64,000 bases of DNA from CAMLFJ01 sp040902305 (lineage in GTDB: Bacteria; Methylomirabilota; Methylomirabilia; Rokubacteriales; CSP1-6). The stretch spans positions 1 through 64,000 of the forward strand of contig JBBDXN010000040.1 in NCBI GenBank assembly GCA_040902305.1. Reading direction: 5' to 3'. The position numbers and the translations under genes were made by a program. Of this stretch, positions 1-8,115 are shown piece after piece. Within the stretch, counting starts at the first letter, position 1; each line of letters opens with the position of its first letter. The notes below the pieces were generated by a model, which was not told the origin of the DNA, made no database searches, and saw nothing but the letters and a program-made list of their open reading frames with translations.

Positions 1-9
1 AGTCTGGCA

Positions 10-44
10 CCCTCTCCCCTGTGGGGAGAGGGCAGGGTGAGGGG
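10..44. repeat. Intergenic palindromic repeat, single unit
   Basis: A ten-base inverted repeat (CCCTCTCCCC / GGGGAGAGGG, 3-nt loop) followed by the family's typical CAGGGTGAGGGG extension. The same element recurs near 3429, 4695, 18321, 21048, 26646, 28708, 32951, 51800 and 58798. Here it lies downstream of the minus-strand acetyltransferase gene and could act as a transcript-end hairpin. Confidence 0.8.
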
Positions 45-62
45 CTCTTCCATGCGAGTGGA

Positions 63-599
63 TCATTCATCGAGTAAGAGGTAGTAGAGCGCGGTGGCGT
101 GCAGCGCGCCGTTGGCGCTCCGGGCGTACTGCGGGATGGCGCCCGCGAAGGTCCAGCCGAGCGAGCGGTAGAGCGCCTCCGACGGATCGCCCTGCCGGGT
201 GTCGAGCACGAGGGTGTGGCGCCCGCGGCGGCGGGCTTCTCCCTGGGCCGCGAGCATCAGCGCGCGGCCCAGGCCACGCCGGCGACCGCTCGGGTGGACC
301 ATCAGCTTGATCACTTCCGCGCGGTGATCGCCGTTGGCGCGCTTCTCGAGGTCGAGCTGGACGGTGCCGATGATGGCTCCCGCCTCGCGCCCCACCCAGA
401 GGCAGCGCGAGCCCCCCTTGACCGCGGCGGCTACGCCCTCCCAGTACTCGCGCGCCTCCTCCGCGGTGAGCGGGGGCAGGAAGCCGACGGAGCCGCCGTC
501 ATCCACCACGTTCTGCAGCAACGCGACGAGCGGGGCCTGCTCACGACGGGCCGCGTCGGCGTCCAGCGCCTCGATCGCGGGCGCCGCCGCGGCGGTCAC
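63..599 (-). CDS. GNAT family N-acetyltransferase
   Basis: Probable GCN5-related acetyltransferase that moves an acetyl group from acetyl-CoA to an unidentified amine. At 178 residues it is one complete GNAT fold. The strand EVIKLMVHP at about 95-103 leads into the acetyl-CoA pyrophosphate loop RRRGLG at 106-111, and LYRSLGW near 143-149 matches the C-terminal strand/helix of the family. The GTG start at 599 is chosen because it overlaps the stop of the upstream gene (GTGA). It is the last gene of a coupled minus-strand operon beginning near 3410. The substrate cannot be read from the sequence. Confidence 0.88.
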   Translation of the reverse strand: MTAAAAPAIEALDADAARREQAPLVALLQNVVDDGGSVGFLPPLTAEEAREYWEGVAAAVKGGSRCLWVGREAGAIIGTVQLDLEKRANGDHRAEVIKLMVHPSGRRRGLGRALMLAAQGEARRRGRHTLVLDTRQGDPSEALYRSLGWTFAGAIPQYARSANGALHATALYYLLLDE

Positions 600-1099
600 G
601 GCTTGAACTCCTGGTCGAGGATCTCGGTGATGAAGCGGTCGAGCGAGACCGGGTAGAACCGGACGTTGGGGGCGAGGATCACGCCGGTATTGATGACTTC
701 CCTCTGGGTGAGCTCGTCGAGGGCCCGCTCGACCTGGGCCTGCGGGTTGCGGTCCCAGCGCTGGATCTTGAGGTCCTCGCTCTCGAGCGTCACCTGATGG
801 CGATTCGAGTAGGCGAAGGAGAAGACCCGCGCGATCAGGGCCTCGTCCATCAGCTCGTTCTCCTTGAAGAGGTCGCCGTAGGTCTGGCCCGCCCGCCCGG
901 GGGCCAGCACGAGGCGCGGGGAGACCTTGATCTTGCCGCGGATCTCGACCGACGAGGCCGGCTTCGTCTCCTGCGGGCCGACCAGGATATAGGGCAGCAC
1001 GTGGTAGCCCGCGATGATGCCGGCCACCGGCTTGCGCAGGATCTCGGTGGTCTCGAAGAGGTGCCTGAGGAGCTCCGGGTCGTGCTGCTCGCCGAACAT
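596..1099 (-). CDS. Conserved-looking protein of unknown function
   Basis: A 167-residue soluble protein I do not recognise. It has no signal peptide, membrane segment or obvious metal site. The N-terminal part (LRHLFETTEILRKPVAGI) looks helical, the middle (SSVEIRGKIKVSPRLVL) looks beta-rich, and the charged C-terminal half ends in a helix. It starts 7 nt after the O-methyltransferase stop and its own stop overlaps the following acetyltransferase start by 4 nt, so it is surely translated as part of this operon. Codon use matches its neighbours. A structural or binding role is possible but unsupported. Confidence 0.8.
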   Translation of the reverse strand: MFGEQHDPELLRHLFETTEILRKPVAGIIAGYHVLPYILVGPQETKPASSVEIRGKIKVSPRLVLAPGRAGQTYGDLFKENELMDEALIARVFSFAYSNRHQVTLESEDLKIQRWDRNPQAQVERALDELTQREVINTGVILAPNVRFYPVSLDRFITEILDQEFKP

Positions 1100-1106
1100 G
1101 AGGGCG

Positions 1107-1664
1107 CTACCCGCGGAACACGGAGACTTCCATGCAGTCGAAGCCGAAGTCGTGCTCGCGGCTTTCGTAGCGTCCGCCCGCGCGCACGTGGTCGAGGTAG
1201 GGCTTCACGTCGCGCCGGAACATGCCGGTGTTGTCGGCCACGAGCAAGGCGCCCTTCCGCAGGCGCGGCTCCACCGCGCGCAGGTAGTCGAGATAGTCTT
1301 CCTTCTTGGCGTCGATCAGGAGGAAGTCCACCGGCCCGCGCAGCAGCGGCAGCACGCGCAGCGCGTCGCCCACCACGACCTTCACGCGGGAGCCGAGGCC
1401 CGCGGCGTCCGCGTTGTACTCCACGAACTTGGCGAGGTAGGGATTCTGCTCCACGCAGGTGAGCCGCCCGCCGCGGGGCAGGTGGCCCGCCACGAGAATG
1501 GCGGAGTAGCCGAACAGCGAGCCCACCTCGATGCCCCGCCGCGGCTTGTGCTTGAGCAGGAGGCGCCGCAGCACGCGCCCCTTCTCGCGGCCGATCACCG
1601 GGAGGGTCCACGCGGTGACTGCGCGATCCATCAATCGCAGCATTCGCGTTGCGGTCTTGGTCAT
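1107..1664 (-). CDS. Class I SAM-dependent O-methyltransferase
   Basis: Probable small-molecule methyltransferase of the catechol/caffeoyl-CoA O-methyltransferase-like class, 185 residues. The SAM-binding motif I EVGSLFGYSA is at 46-55, the acidic ribose-binding position is in CVEQNPYLAKF at about 70-80, and DFLLIDAKKEDY at 113-124 gives the motif with an Asp that usually binds metal or substrate. The ATG at 1664 is the fifth of five identical start contexts in a 62-bp tandem array. It has no ribosome binding site of its own and overlaps the stop of the preceding mini-ORF (ATGA), so expression probably depends on re-initiation. The substrate is unknown. Confidence 0.88.
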   Translation of the reverse strand: MTKTATRMLRLMDRAVTAWTLPVIGREKGRVLRRLLLKHKPRRGIEVGSLFGYSAILVAGHLPRGGRLTCVEQNPYLAKFVEYNADAAGLGSRVKVVVGDALRVLPLLRGPVDFLLIDAKKEDYLDYLRAVEPRLRKGALLVADNTGMFRRDVKPYLDHVRAGGRYESREHDFGFDCMEVSVFRG

Positions 1665-1912
1665 GGGCGCCCGGGGATGCGGTTGCGGTCCATCAATCGC
1701 CGCATTCGCGTTGCGGTCTTGGTCATGGGCGCCCGGGGATGCGGTTGCGGTCCATCAATCGCCGCATTCGCGTTGCGGTCTTGGTCATGGGCGCCCGGGG
1801 ATGCGGTTGCGGTCCATCGATCGCAGCATTCGCGTTGCGGTCTTGGTCATGGGCGCCCGGGGATGCGGTTGCGGTCCATCAATCGGAGCCTCCGGGTCGC
1901 GGTCTTGGTCAT
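1661..1912 (-). repeat. Five-copy 62-bp tandem array of coupled mini-ORFs
   Basis: Start codons with the context ATGACCAAGACCGC lie at 1912, 1850, 1788, 1726 and 1664 on the minus strand, exactly 62 nt apart. The first four each open a 21-codon reading frame (1912-1847, 1850-1785, 1788-1723, 1726-1661) beginning MTKTATR and ending RNRIPGRP. The stop of each overlaps the next ATG as ATGA. The fifth start is the O-methyltransferase. The 5' two thirds of each unit copies the methyltransferase start, and its 3' end resembles the last codons of the HMG-CoA lyase gene (RERIPARS), so the unit is a duplicated gene junction. The unit furthest upstream is the most diverged. Confidence 0.93.
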
Positions 1913-2859
1913 GAGCGCGCCGGGATGCGCTCGCGCACCCCGTCGGGGAGCGGATAGCGCCGGTCCCACTTGCCCGCCTTGACGAGCTGGCCGGGCAGCC
2001 CGCGCCCGACGATCTGCTGGACGCGCTTCGAGGCCTCGATCAGCGCGTCGAGATCCACCCCGGTCTCCACGCCCATCGCGTGCAGGCAGTGGATCAGGTC
2101 CTCGGTGCACACGTTGCCGGAGGCGCCCGGCGCGAAGGGGCAGCCGCCGAGCCCGCCGATGGAGGCGTCGAAGTGGGTCACCCCGTACTCCATCGCGGCC
2201 AGGATGTTCGGGATCGCCATCGCCCGCGTGTCATGGGTGTGGAGCGTCCACTCGATGCCGGGGAAGCGCGGCACCAGCCGCTCGAGCACGCGGCCGACCT
2301 GCGCGGGATTGGCCATGCCGGTGGTGTCGGCCAGGCCGATGCCGCGGGCGCCCAGGTCCACGAGGCGCGCGACCACCGACTCGAGATGGGCGACGGGTAC
2401 GTCGCCCTCGAACGGGCAGCCGAAGGAGCACGAGATGCCGGAGACGACCGGCACGCTCGCGCGCCGGGCCACCTCCGCGACCGCGCCGAGCTTGGCGAGC
2501 GACTCCGCGATGGTCATGTTCACATTGGCGACGTTGTGGCTCTCGCTGGCCGAGACCACCGTGTGGATCTCGTCCACCCGCGCGTCCACCGCCCGCACCG
2601 CGCCCTTGTCGTTGGGCACCAGCGCCGAGTAGGTGGTGCCGGGCCGCCGGGTGATGGCGGCCATGACCTCCGCGGCGTCCCGGAGCTGGGGAATCGCCTT
2701 GGGAGAGACGAACGAGGTCACCTCGATGCGGGGCATCCCCGCGGCGGCCAGGCGATTCACGGTCTCGATCTTCTGGTCGGTCGGGATGAACGCCGGCTCG
2801 ATCTGGAACCCGTCTCGCGTCCCCACCTCGCAGATCGTCACGCGCTTGGGCAGCTTCAT
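1909..2859 (-). CDS. HMG-CoA lyase family protein
   Basis: Predicted hydroxymethylglutaryl-CoA lyase or related lyase, cleaving a 3-hydroxy-3-methylglutaryl-CoA type substrate to acetyl-CoA and a keto acid in leucine or terpene breakdown. At 316 residues it has the normal length. TRDGFQIE near 14-21 is the catalytic Arg-Asp segment, LHTHDTR in the second half supplies metal ligands, and GGCPFAPGASGN near the C-terminus carries the signature catalytic Cys. The ATG at 2859 overlaps the upstream acetyltransferase stop (ATGA), and its own stop overlaps the first start of the 62-bp array. A close relative such as a citramalyl-CoA lyase-like enzyme cannot be excluded. Confidence 0.92.
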   Translation of the reverse strand: MKLPKRVTICEVGTRDGFQIEPAFIPTDQKIETVNRLAAAGMPRIEVTSFVSPKAIPQLRDAAEVMAAITRRPGTTYSALVPNDKGAVRAVDARVDEIHTVVSASESHNVANVNMTIAESLAKLGAVAEVARRASVPVVSGISCSFGCPFEGDVPVAHLESVVARLVDLGARGIGLADTTGMANPAQVGRVLERLVPRFPGIEWTLHTHDTRAMAIPNILAAMEYGVTHFDASIGGLGGCPFAPGASGNVCTEDLIHCLHAMGVETGVDLDALIEASKRVQQIVGRGLPGQLVKAGKWDRRYPLPDGVRERIPARS

Positions 2860-3410
2860 TCTGTCTTCTCCTGTGTCGCTTCCCACTCTTCCCTCAGGAT
2901 CTCGCCGATCCAGGCGTCGTGCCAGTGGCCGTCCACGAAGTAGTGGTGGCGCAGCACACCGGCCTGGCGGTAGCCGGCCCGCTCCAGCCCCCGCCGGCTC
3001 GCCTCGTTGGCGAGGACGACCCGGGTGGTCACGGTCTCGAGCCCCAGCTCGCGGAAGGCGTAGCGGGTCCGCAGGCGCATGGCCTCGCCCGCGTAGCCCT
3101 TGCCCCACTCGTCCTTCTCGCCGATCACGGTGCCGCTCTCGGCGCGGCGGTTGCGCCACTCGATGTGCTCGAGCGCCGCGTTGCCGATCAGGCGGCCGTT
3201 TTGCTTGAGCATGATGGCCCACATCACCTGGCTCGGGTCCTTGCCGACCTGCTCCAGCCACTCCTCCTCGGACTTCGTCGTGAACGGGAAGCGGTAGAGC
3301 AGGTAGCGCGTCACGTCCATGTCGGCGAACCACCGCTGGTAGGCCGGGAGGAACTCCGGCCGCGGCGGCTCGAGCCGGACGCGCTCGCCTTCGAGGATCG
3401 GGCCTAGCAA
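2856..3410 (-). CDS. GNAT family N-acetyltransferase (RimJ/RimL type)
   Basis: Predicted acetyltransferase of the RimJ/RimL-like GNAT group, which often modifies protein N-termini or small amines. The sequence has the typical opening LGPILEGERVRLEPPR, a central GTVIGEKDEWGKGYAGEA with the acetyl-CoA loop, and LANEASRRGLERAGY, the ANxxSxxxxExxGF-like motif of this subgroup. I chose the TTG at 3410 because GGAGGAG lies just upstream. The open frame runs on to 3485, but that extension is only a read-through of the palindromic repeat. This is the first gene of the operon that runs down to position 63. Confidence 0.85.
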   Translation of the reverse strand: MLGPILEGERVRLEPPRPEFLPAYQRWFADMDVTRYLLYRFPFTTKSEEEWLEQVGKDPSQVMWAIMLKQNGRLIGNAALEHIEWRNRRAESGTVIGEKDEWGKGYAGEAMRLRTRYAFRELGLETVTTRVVLANEASRRGLERAGYRQAGVLRHHYFVDGHWHDAWIGEILREEWEATQEKTE

Positions 3411-3428
3411 TGCTCCTCCAGCACCCGG

Positions 3429-3477
3429 CCCCTCACCCTGCCCTCTCCCCACAGGGGAGAGGGGGATAGGGTGGGGA
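3429..3477. repeat. Intergenic palindromic repeat, complete unit
   Basis: An extended dyad: CCCCTCACCCTGCCCTCTCCCC, three-base loop ACA, then the complementary GGGGAGAGGG arm and a diverged TAGGGTGGGG. It lies directly upstream of the acetyltransferase TTG start and opens a spurious N-terminal extension in that frame. Confidence 0.8.
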
Positions 3478-3501
3478 CTACCCATGAATGGGGGACCACC
3501 T

Positions 3502-4674
3502 TCAATAGGAGCGGGGCATGCCGAGGACGTGCTCCCCGACGTAGGCGATGACCAGGTTGTTGTTGATGGGCGCGGCCCGGTAGAGGCGCGACTCGCGGAA
3601 CTTGCGCTCGATGTCGTACTCCTCCGCGAAGCCGTAGCCGCCGTGGCAGTCGATGCAGGCGTTGCCCGCCTCGATGGCCGCTTCCGAGGCCAGGTACTTG
3701 GCCATGTTGGCCTCGGGGCCGCAGGGGATGCCCGCGTCGAACATCCGGGCCGCCTTCGTCCGCATGAGATCGGCGGCCTCGATGTTGACGTGCGCCTTGG
3801 CGATCGGGAACTGCACGCCCTGGTTGGCCCCGATCGGCCTGCCGAAGATCACGCGCTGGCCCGCGTAGGCCACCGCTCGCTCGGTGAACCAGCGGGCGTC
3901 GCCGAGGGAGTCGGAAGCGACCAGGATCCGCTCCGCGTTCATCCCGTCCAGGATGTAGGAGAAGCCCTTGCCCTCCTGGCCGATGAGGCTTCCGGCGGGA
4001 ATCTCCATGTTGTCGAAGAAGAGCGCGTTGGTGGAGTGGTTCATCATCATCTTGAGCGGGCGCACGTCGAGCCCCTTGCCCTTCAGCTCGCGGATGTCGA
4101 TGAGGAAGACGCTGAGCCCGTCCGTCTTCTTCTTGACCTGGTCCACCGGGGTGGTGCGGGCGAGCAGCAGCATGAGGTCCGACTGCAGCACGCGCGAGAT
4201 GAACATCTTCTGGCCATTGACCACGTACCGGTCGCCCTTGCGAACCGCGGTCGTCTGCAGCTTGGTGGTGTCCGAGCCCGCGTTGGGCTCGGTGACCCCG
4301 AAGGCCTGCAGGCGCAGCTCGCCGGCGGCGATCTTCGGCAGGTACTCCTGCTTCTGCGCGTCGGTGCCGTGCCGGAGCACGGTGCCCATGATGTACATCT
4401 GGGCGTGGCAGGCCGCCGGGTTACCGCCTGCCCGCCCGATCTCCTCGAGGATGAGGGCGGCGTCCATGATGCCGAGCCCGCCGCCGCCGTACTCCTCCGG
4501 GATGAGCACCGCGAGATAGCCGGCCTTGGTCAGCTCGCTGACGAAGGCCTCCGGGTACTCGCGCTTGGCGTCCAGCTCCCGCCAGTATTCCGCCGGGTAC
4601 TGCTTGCAGAGATCGTAGACCGCCGTTTTCAGCGCTTTTTGCTCGTCGGTCAGTACAAACGTCATGTCGGCCAT
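3502..4674 (-). CDS. Acyl-CoA dehydrogenase, helix-G glutamate type
   Basis: FAD-dependent oxidation of an acyl-CoA thioester to the 2-enoyl-CoA, 390 residues, full length. The N-terminal helical domain runs to about 120. The middle beta domain begins at AFGVTEPNAGSD (124-135), the flavin and substrate loop, and the C-terminal helical domain holds CHGGYGFAEEYDIER. The usual catalytic YEGT motif is absent and is replaced by RAAPINNN. A glutamate at 248 (MNAERILVA) sits where isovaleryl-CoA and long-chain dehydrogenases keep their base. Start ATG 4674 follows a GAGGGG ribosome site. The enoyl-CoA hydratase and CoA-transferase genes follow upstream, suggesting a beta-oxidation-like module. The substrate is unknown. 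Confidence 0.93.
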   Translation of the reverse strand: MADMTFVLTDEQKALKTAVYDLCKQYPAEYWRELDAKREYPEAFVSELTKAGYLAVLIPEEYGGGGLGIMDAALILEEIGRAGGNPAACHAQMYIMGTVLRHGTDAQKQEYLPKIAAGELRLQAFGVTEPNAGSDTTKLQTTAVRKGDRYVVNGQKMFISRVLQSDLMLLLARTTPVDQVKKKTDGLSVFLIDIRELKGKGLDVRPLKMMMNHSTNALFFDNMEIPAGSLIGQEGKGFSYILDGMNAERILVASDSLGDARWFTERAVAYAGQRVIFGRPIGANQGVQFPIAKAHVNIEAADLMRTKAARMFDAGIPCGPEANMAKYLASEAAIEAGNACIDCHGGYGFAEEYDIERKFRESRLYRAAPINNNLVIAYVGEHVLGMPRSY

Positions 4675-4694
4675 ATCTGCCCCTCTCGTGATCG

Positions 4695-4818
4695 CCCCTC
4701 ACCCTGCCCTCTCCCCAGAGGGGAGAGGGTACGTTCGGTCTCCCCCTCTCCCCTCGACGGAAGAGAGGGCGTTCGGTCTCCCCCTCTCCCCTTGAGGGGA
4801 GAGGGCAGGGTGAGGGGT
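4695..4818. repeat. Cluster of three palindromic repeat units
   Basis: Three hairpin-forming units of the family lie at about 4695-4729, 4742-4769 and 4779-4817. The second and third share the direct repeat GTTCGGTCTCCCCCTCTCCCC, so one unit was copied locally. The cluster fills the gap between the enoyl-CoA hydratase stop and the acyl-CoA dehydrogenase start. Confidence 0.8.
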
Positions 4819-4825
4819 GTCCTCG

Positions 4826-5620
4826 CTATTTCCCCTTGAACTGGGGTTTGCGCTTTTCGTTGAAGGCGCGAACGCCCTCGAGGCGGTCGTCGGTGGTGAC
4901 CGTGTTGTTGTAGGCCTCGATGGCCAGGACCATGCCCGTCTCCAGGTCGGTCTCGCCGCCCCGGTTGATCGCCTTCTTGGCCTGGCGTACCGCGATCGGC
5001 CCATTGTCCGCGATCGTCGCGGCGATCTCCAATGCCTTGACCCGCGCCTGTCCGGCGGGCACCACGTGGTTGACGAGGCCGATCGCCTTCGCCTCGCGCG
5101 CGTCCACCCGCCGGCCGGTGAAGATCATCTCCTTGGCCATCGGCGCGCCCAGGATCCGGGGCAGGAGCTGCGTCCCGCCGATGCCCGGGAAGATGCCGCG
5201 GGTGACCTCGGGCACCGCGAACACCGCGGTCTCGCCGCAGACGACCAGGTCGGAGAGCACGGCCAGCTCGCAGCCGCCGCCCATCGCGAAGCCCTCGACC
5301 GCCGCGATGACCGGCACCGGGCAGTGGAGCACCCGGGCGGCCGCGGTCTCGAAGATCACGTGCTGGGCGCGCCAGGTCTCGTCGGTCATGCCCTCGCGCT
5401 CCTTGAGGTCGCCGCCCACGCAGAACGCCTTGCTGCCCGCGCCGGTGAAGACCACCGCGCGCACGGTCGGGCTCCGGTGCAGATCCTCGAAGCAGCGCAG
5501 CAGATCCTCGCCCATCGCGGTGTTCATCGCGTTGAGCGCCTCGGGGCGGTTGAGCTCCACCGTGACGACGAAGCCGTCGGCGGACGTCGTGACGTTCAGG
5601 GTCCTATAGCTGGACGACAT
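4826..5620 (-). CDS. Enoyl-CoA hydratase/isomerase family protein
   Basis: Crotonase-fold enzyme expected to hydrate a 2-enoyl-CoA. About 264 residues from ATG 5620, the usual size. The oxyanion-hole segments are KAFCVGGDLKE and FAMGGGCELA, and both catalytic glutamates of true hydratases are present, in GGGCELA and in PEVTRGIFPGIGG. Start 5620 is preferred over 5656 because MSSSYRTLNVT matches the family start and a GGAG site lies 5 nt upstream. It overlaps the CoA-transferase stop by 17 nt, so the two are translated from one message. Because both glutamates are kept, hydration is more likely than an isomerase or dehalogenase role. Confidence 0.92.
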   Translation of the reverse strand: MSSSYRTLNVTTSADGFVVTVELNRPEALNAMNTAMGEDLLRCFEDLHRSPTVRAVVFTGAGSKAFCVGGDLKEREGMTDETWRAQHVIFETAAARVLHCPVPVIAAVEGFAMGGGCELAVLSDLVVCGETAVFAVPEVTRGIFPGIGGTQLLPRILGAPMAKEMIFTGRRVDAREAKAIGLVNHVVPAGQARVKALEIAATIADNGPIAVRQAKKAINRGGETDLETGMVLAIEAYNNTVTTDDRLEGVRAFNEKRKPQFKGK

Positions 5621-6797
5621 GGCGCTCCACCAGCCCCCGGATGGCGGCGTCGTCATAGCCCAGCTCGCCCAGCACCTCGGCGGAGTGCTCTCCGAGCAGC
5701 GGCGGCAGGCGCGTCGCGGCGGGCCGCTCGCCGTCCCACTTGATCGGCAGCGCCACCGCCCGGTAGTCGGTCAGGCGCGGATGCTTCACGGGCGGGAACA
5801 TGCCGCTGGCTTCCGTCTGGGGTTCGGCGGCGACCTGGTCCATGGTGGACACCCGCGCGGACGGCACCCCCGCCCGCTGCAGCCGGGCCAGGAGATCGGC
5901 GGCGGTCAGTGTCCGCGTGACCCGGGCCAGGGCCTCCTGCAGCGCCCCCCGATGTTCGACGCGGCGCGGATTGTCGGCGAAGCGCGGATCGCGCGCCAGC
6001 TCCGGCACCTCGAGCGCGGCGGTCGCCTTCACGAAGAGCGCGTCGGAGCCGGCCGCGATCATCACCCAGCCATCCACCACCGGGAAGGCCTCGTAGGGGA
6101 CGATCATCGCGGTGCCCGAGCCCTGCGGCCGCGGCACCTCGCCGGTGGCGAAGTAGTGGCTCATCTGGAAGACCGACCACGCGAGCGCGGTGTCGAAGAG
6201 CGCGGTGGTGACCAGGGCGCCGCGGCCGGTGCGGTCGCGCTCGCGCAGGGCGGCCAGGATGCCCATCACCGCCCACATGCCGGTCCCCATGTCCACCACC
6301 GATACCGGCACGCGCGCGGGCGGCTGGTCCGGATGGCCGTTGATGGACATGATGCCGCCGTAGGCCTGCATCAGCGGATCGTAGCCGGGCCGGTCCTTGA
6401 GCGGGCCCTCGGTGCCGAACGCGGTGACCGAGCAGTAGACCAGCCGCGGGTTGAGCGCGGTGGCGCGCGCCGGCCCCAGGCCCAGCTCCTCGGCGGCGCC
6501 CGCCCGCAGCGACTGCACGAACACGTCGGCGCGACCGAGCAGGCGCTCGACCACCGCGCGGCCCTCGTCGGCCTTCAGATCCACCGCGAGGCTCCGCTTG
6601 TTGCGGTTGACGCTCATGAAGGTGGCGCTCTCCTGCCCCCAGAAGGGCGGCCCCCAGGCCCGCGCGTCGTCGCCGCGTCCGAGGCGCTCCACCTTCACGA
6701 TCTCCGCGCCGAGGTCGCCCAGGATCTGGGTGCAGTACGGGCCGGCCACGTTCTGGGTGAGATCGGCGACGAGGAGGCCGGCGAGAGGCGCGTTCAT
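5604..6797 (-). CDS. Class III (CaiB/BaiF) CoA-transferase
   Basis: Transfers CoA between carboxylic acids through enzyme-bound anhydride intermediates. 397 residues, typical of the formyl-CoA transferase family. The N-terminal part shows GLLVADLTQNVAGPYCTQILGDLG, the nucleotide-binding start of the family (quoted in part). RPGYDPLMQAYGG in the middle carries the catalytic Asp, and NRNKRSLAVDLK is a further family block. With the hydratase and dehydrogenase downstream it suggests activation and oxidation of a dicarboxylic or branched acid. A perfect TATAAT lies 9 nt before the ATG, so its message is nearly leaderless. Substrates cannot be told. Confidence 0.93.
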   Translation of the reverse strand: MNAPLAGLLVADLTQNVAGPYCTQILGDLGAEIVKVERLGRGDDARAWGPPFWGQESATFMSVNRNKRSLAVDLKADEGRAVVERLLGRADVFVQSLRAGAAEELGLGPARATALNPRLVYCSVTAFGTEGPLKDRPGYDPLMQAYGGIMSINGHPDQPPARVPVSVVDMGTGMWAVMGILAALRERDRTGRGALVTTALFDTALAWSVFQMSHYFATGEVPRPQGSGTAMIVPYEAFPVVDGWVMIAAGSDALFVKATAALEVPELARDPRFADNPRRVEHRGALQEALARVTRTLTAADLLARLQRAGVPSARVSTMDQVAAEPQTEASGMFPPVKHPRLTDYRAVALPIKWDGERPAATRLPPLLGEHSAEVLGELGYDDAAIRGLVERHVVQL

Positions 6798-6806
6798 GGG
6801 GGCCTG

Positions 6807-6812
6807 ATTATA
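6807..6812 (-). promoter_or_regulatory. -10 element for the CoA-transferase operon
   Basis: TATAAT on the minus strand, 9 nt upstream of ATG 6797. No ribosome binding site lies between, so transcription should start 2-4 nt before the start codon. The match to the consensus is perfect in a very G+C-rich background. Confidence 0.6.
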
Positions 6813-6824
6813 GCCCGATCCCCC

Positions 6825-7526
6825 CTAGATGTTCGCCCGGCGCCCCTCGTGGTACGTCTCGAGCGCCCGGTTGGCGTGCACCACCGTCTGGAGCCGCTCG
6901 ACCACGTCGCCGATCCTCGGGCCCGGGATCGTGAAGTAGAGCTCGTCGTCGCCCAGGCCGGTGTAGACCCGGTTGCCGATGCAGCCGAGGCTCGTGACCC
7001 CGTGGGGCCCGCCGAGCACGGCGGGAATCATCGCGCAGGCGGGCCGGCCCATCGCGGCCGCGTCGCCCGCGAGCCCGGCCGCGCGCGCGGCCTCTGCCAC
7101 CAGCATGATCTGGCGCGCGCGGCCGCGCACCAGCACCACGTCCGGCGGCGTGGGTGTCTCGGCCAGCGGCGCGTAGACCGCCACCCGGAATGGCTCGGCG
7201 CGGCGCGGGAGCGCGCCGACCTCCTCCATCCGGATGTACTGCAGCCCGACCATGGTGCCCACCACGTCCTCCAGCTCCTTCGCCCGCTCGGGCGGGAGCG
7301 CGACGCCGTGGGTGTAGGAGCCGACCGGGCAGTTGTAGTGATCCGCGCCCTCGGTGTAGAACACCGCGCCCTCCGCGGCCTGCTTCCAGTAGGCGCAGCC
7401 GGCCGGCCCGGCCTTGGCGACGCGCGCGACGCCCGCGGGGGGTACGGCGGTGAAGGTCACCGCCACCGGCGGGCTGGCCAGGTTCAAGAGCTCCACCATC
7501 CGTCGTCCCGCGGTCCGGGCGTCCAT
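6825..7526 (-). CDS. DUF169 family protein
   Basis: A 233-residue member of the uncharacterised DUF169 (COG2043) family. Recognisable parts are SPPVAVTFTAVPP near the N-terminus, the GPAGCAYWKQAAEG block, DHYNCPVGSYTHG with a conserved Cys, and TSLGCIGNRVYTGLGDDELY in the second half, with another conserved Cys. The conserved cysteines hint at metal or cofactor binding, but the family function is not established. It starts at ATG 7526 after a GAGGAG site with normal spacing and lies 10 nt after the YceI gene, so both may share a transcript. Confidence 0.85.
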   Translation of the reverse strand: MDARTAGRRMVELLNLASPPVAVTFTAVPPAGVARVAKAGPAGCAYWKQAAEGAVFYTEGADHYNCPVGSYTHGVALPPERAKELEDVVGTMVGLQYIRMEEVGALPRRAEPFRVAVYAPLAETPTPPDVVLVRGRARQIMLVAEAARAAGLAGDAAAMGRPACAMIPAVLGGPHGVTSLGCIGNRVYTGLGDDELYFTIPGPRIGDVVERLQTVVHANRALETYHEGRRANI

Positions 7527-7536
7527 GCGCGTCTCC

Positions 7537-8115
7537 TCAGGGAACCCGGGCGCGGAAGGTGAACGATACGCGCACCTCGTTGCCGATCGGGTTCAGGTAC
7601 GAGTTGTAGTTCATCGCGTACTCGCCGCGGTTGACGATGAACTCGCCGCTCGCGACCAGGGCGATGTTCGTGATCTGCACGTCGATGGGCACCGTGATCT
7701 CCCGGGTCACCCCGCGCAGGGTCAGACGCCCGACCACCGCGGCCCGGCGGCCCGCCGATTCCACCCGGACGCTCTGGAAGGAGATGGTGGGGAAGCGCTC
7801 CACGTCGAAGAAGTCGGAGCCGCGCAGGTGGCTGTCGCGCATCTCGATGCCGGTGTCGAGCGAGGCCGCGTCGATGGCGAGCGTGATGCGCGCGCCGGTG
7901 AGGGCGGCGGGATCCGCCAGCACCTCGCCGCTGAACCGCGCGAACCGCCCGTCCGCGTTCATCAGCCGCGAGGTCGCGCGGAAGCTGATCTCGCTGGCCT
8001 CGGGCTGGATGCGGAAGCGGAGCGGGGCGGCGCCGGCGGCGTGCCCACCCCACGCGAGCGCGGCCAGAGCGAGCGCGACCACGGCCAGATGCCGGGCGCG
8101 AGATAATCGAGACAC
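7537..8115 (-). CDS. YceI family periplasmic lipid-binding protein
   Basis: A 192-residue exported lipocalin-like protein of the YceI family, which binds isoprenoid or other lipids in the periplasm. Residues 1-29 form a signal peptide (basic MSRLSRARH, then a hydrophobic stretch ending AGAAPLRF). The mature part shows FRIQPEASEISF, SHLRGSDFFDVERFPTISF and TLRGVTREITVPI, the core blocks of the family. The GTG at 8115 has no ribosome site, but a GATACT hexamer lies 7 nt upstream, so it looks leaderless. It is divergent from the DUF2339 gene. Confidence 0.9.
   Translation of the reverse strand: MSRLSRARHLAVVALALAALAWGGHAAGAAPLRFRIQPEASEISFRATSRLMNADGRFARFSGEVLADPAALTGARITLAIDAASLDTGIEMRDSHLRGSDFFDVERFPTISFQSVRVESAGRRAAVVGRLTLRGVTREITVPIDVQITNIALVASGEFIVNRGEYAMNYNSYLNPIGNEVRVSFTFRARVP

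Noticed and set aside
1661..1912. CRISPR array
   Set aside because: The 62-bp units are contiguous with no unique spacers between them, and no cas gene is present.
3411..3485. N-terminal extension of the RimJ-like acetyltransferase to ATG 3485
   Set aside because: The extra residues are translation of the palindromic repeat, and a good ribosome site precedes TTG 3410.
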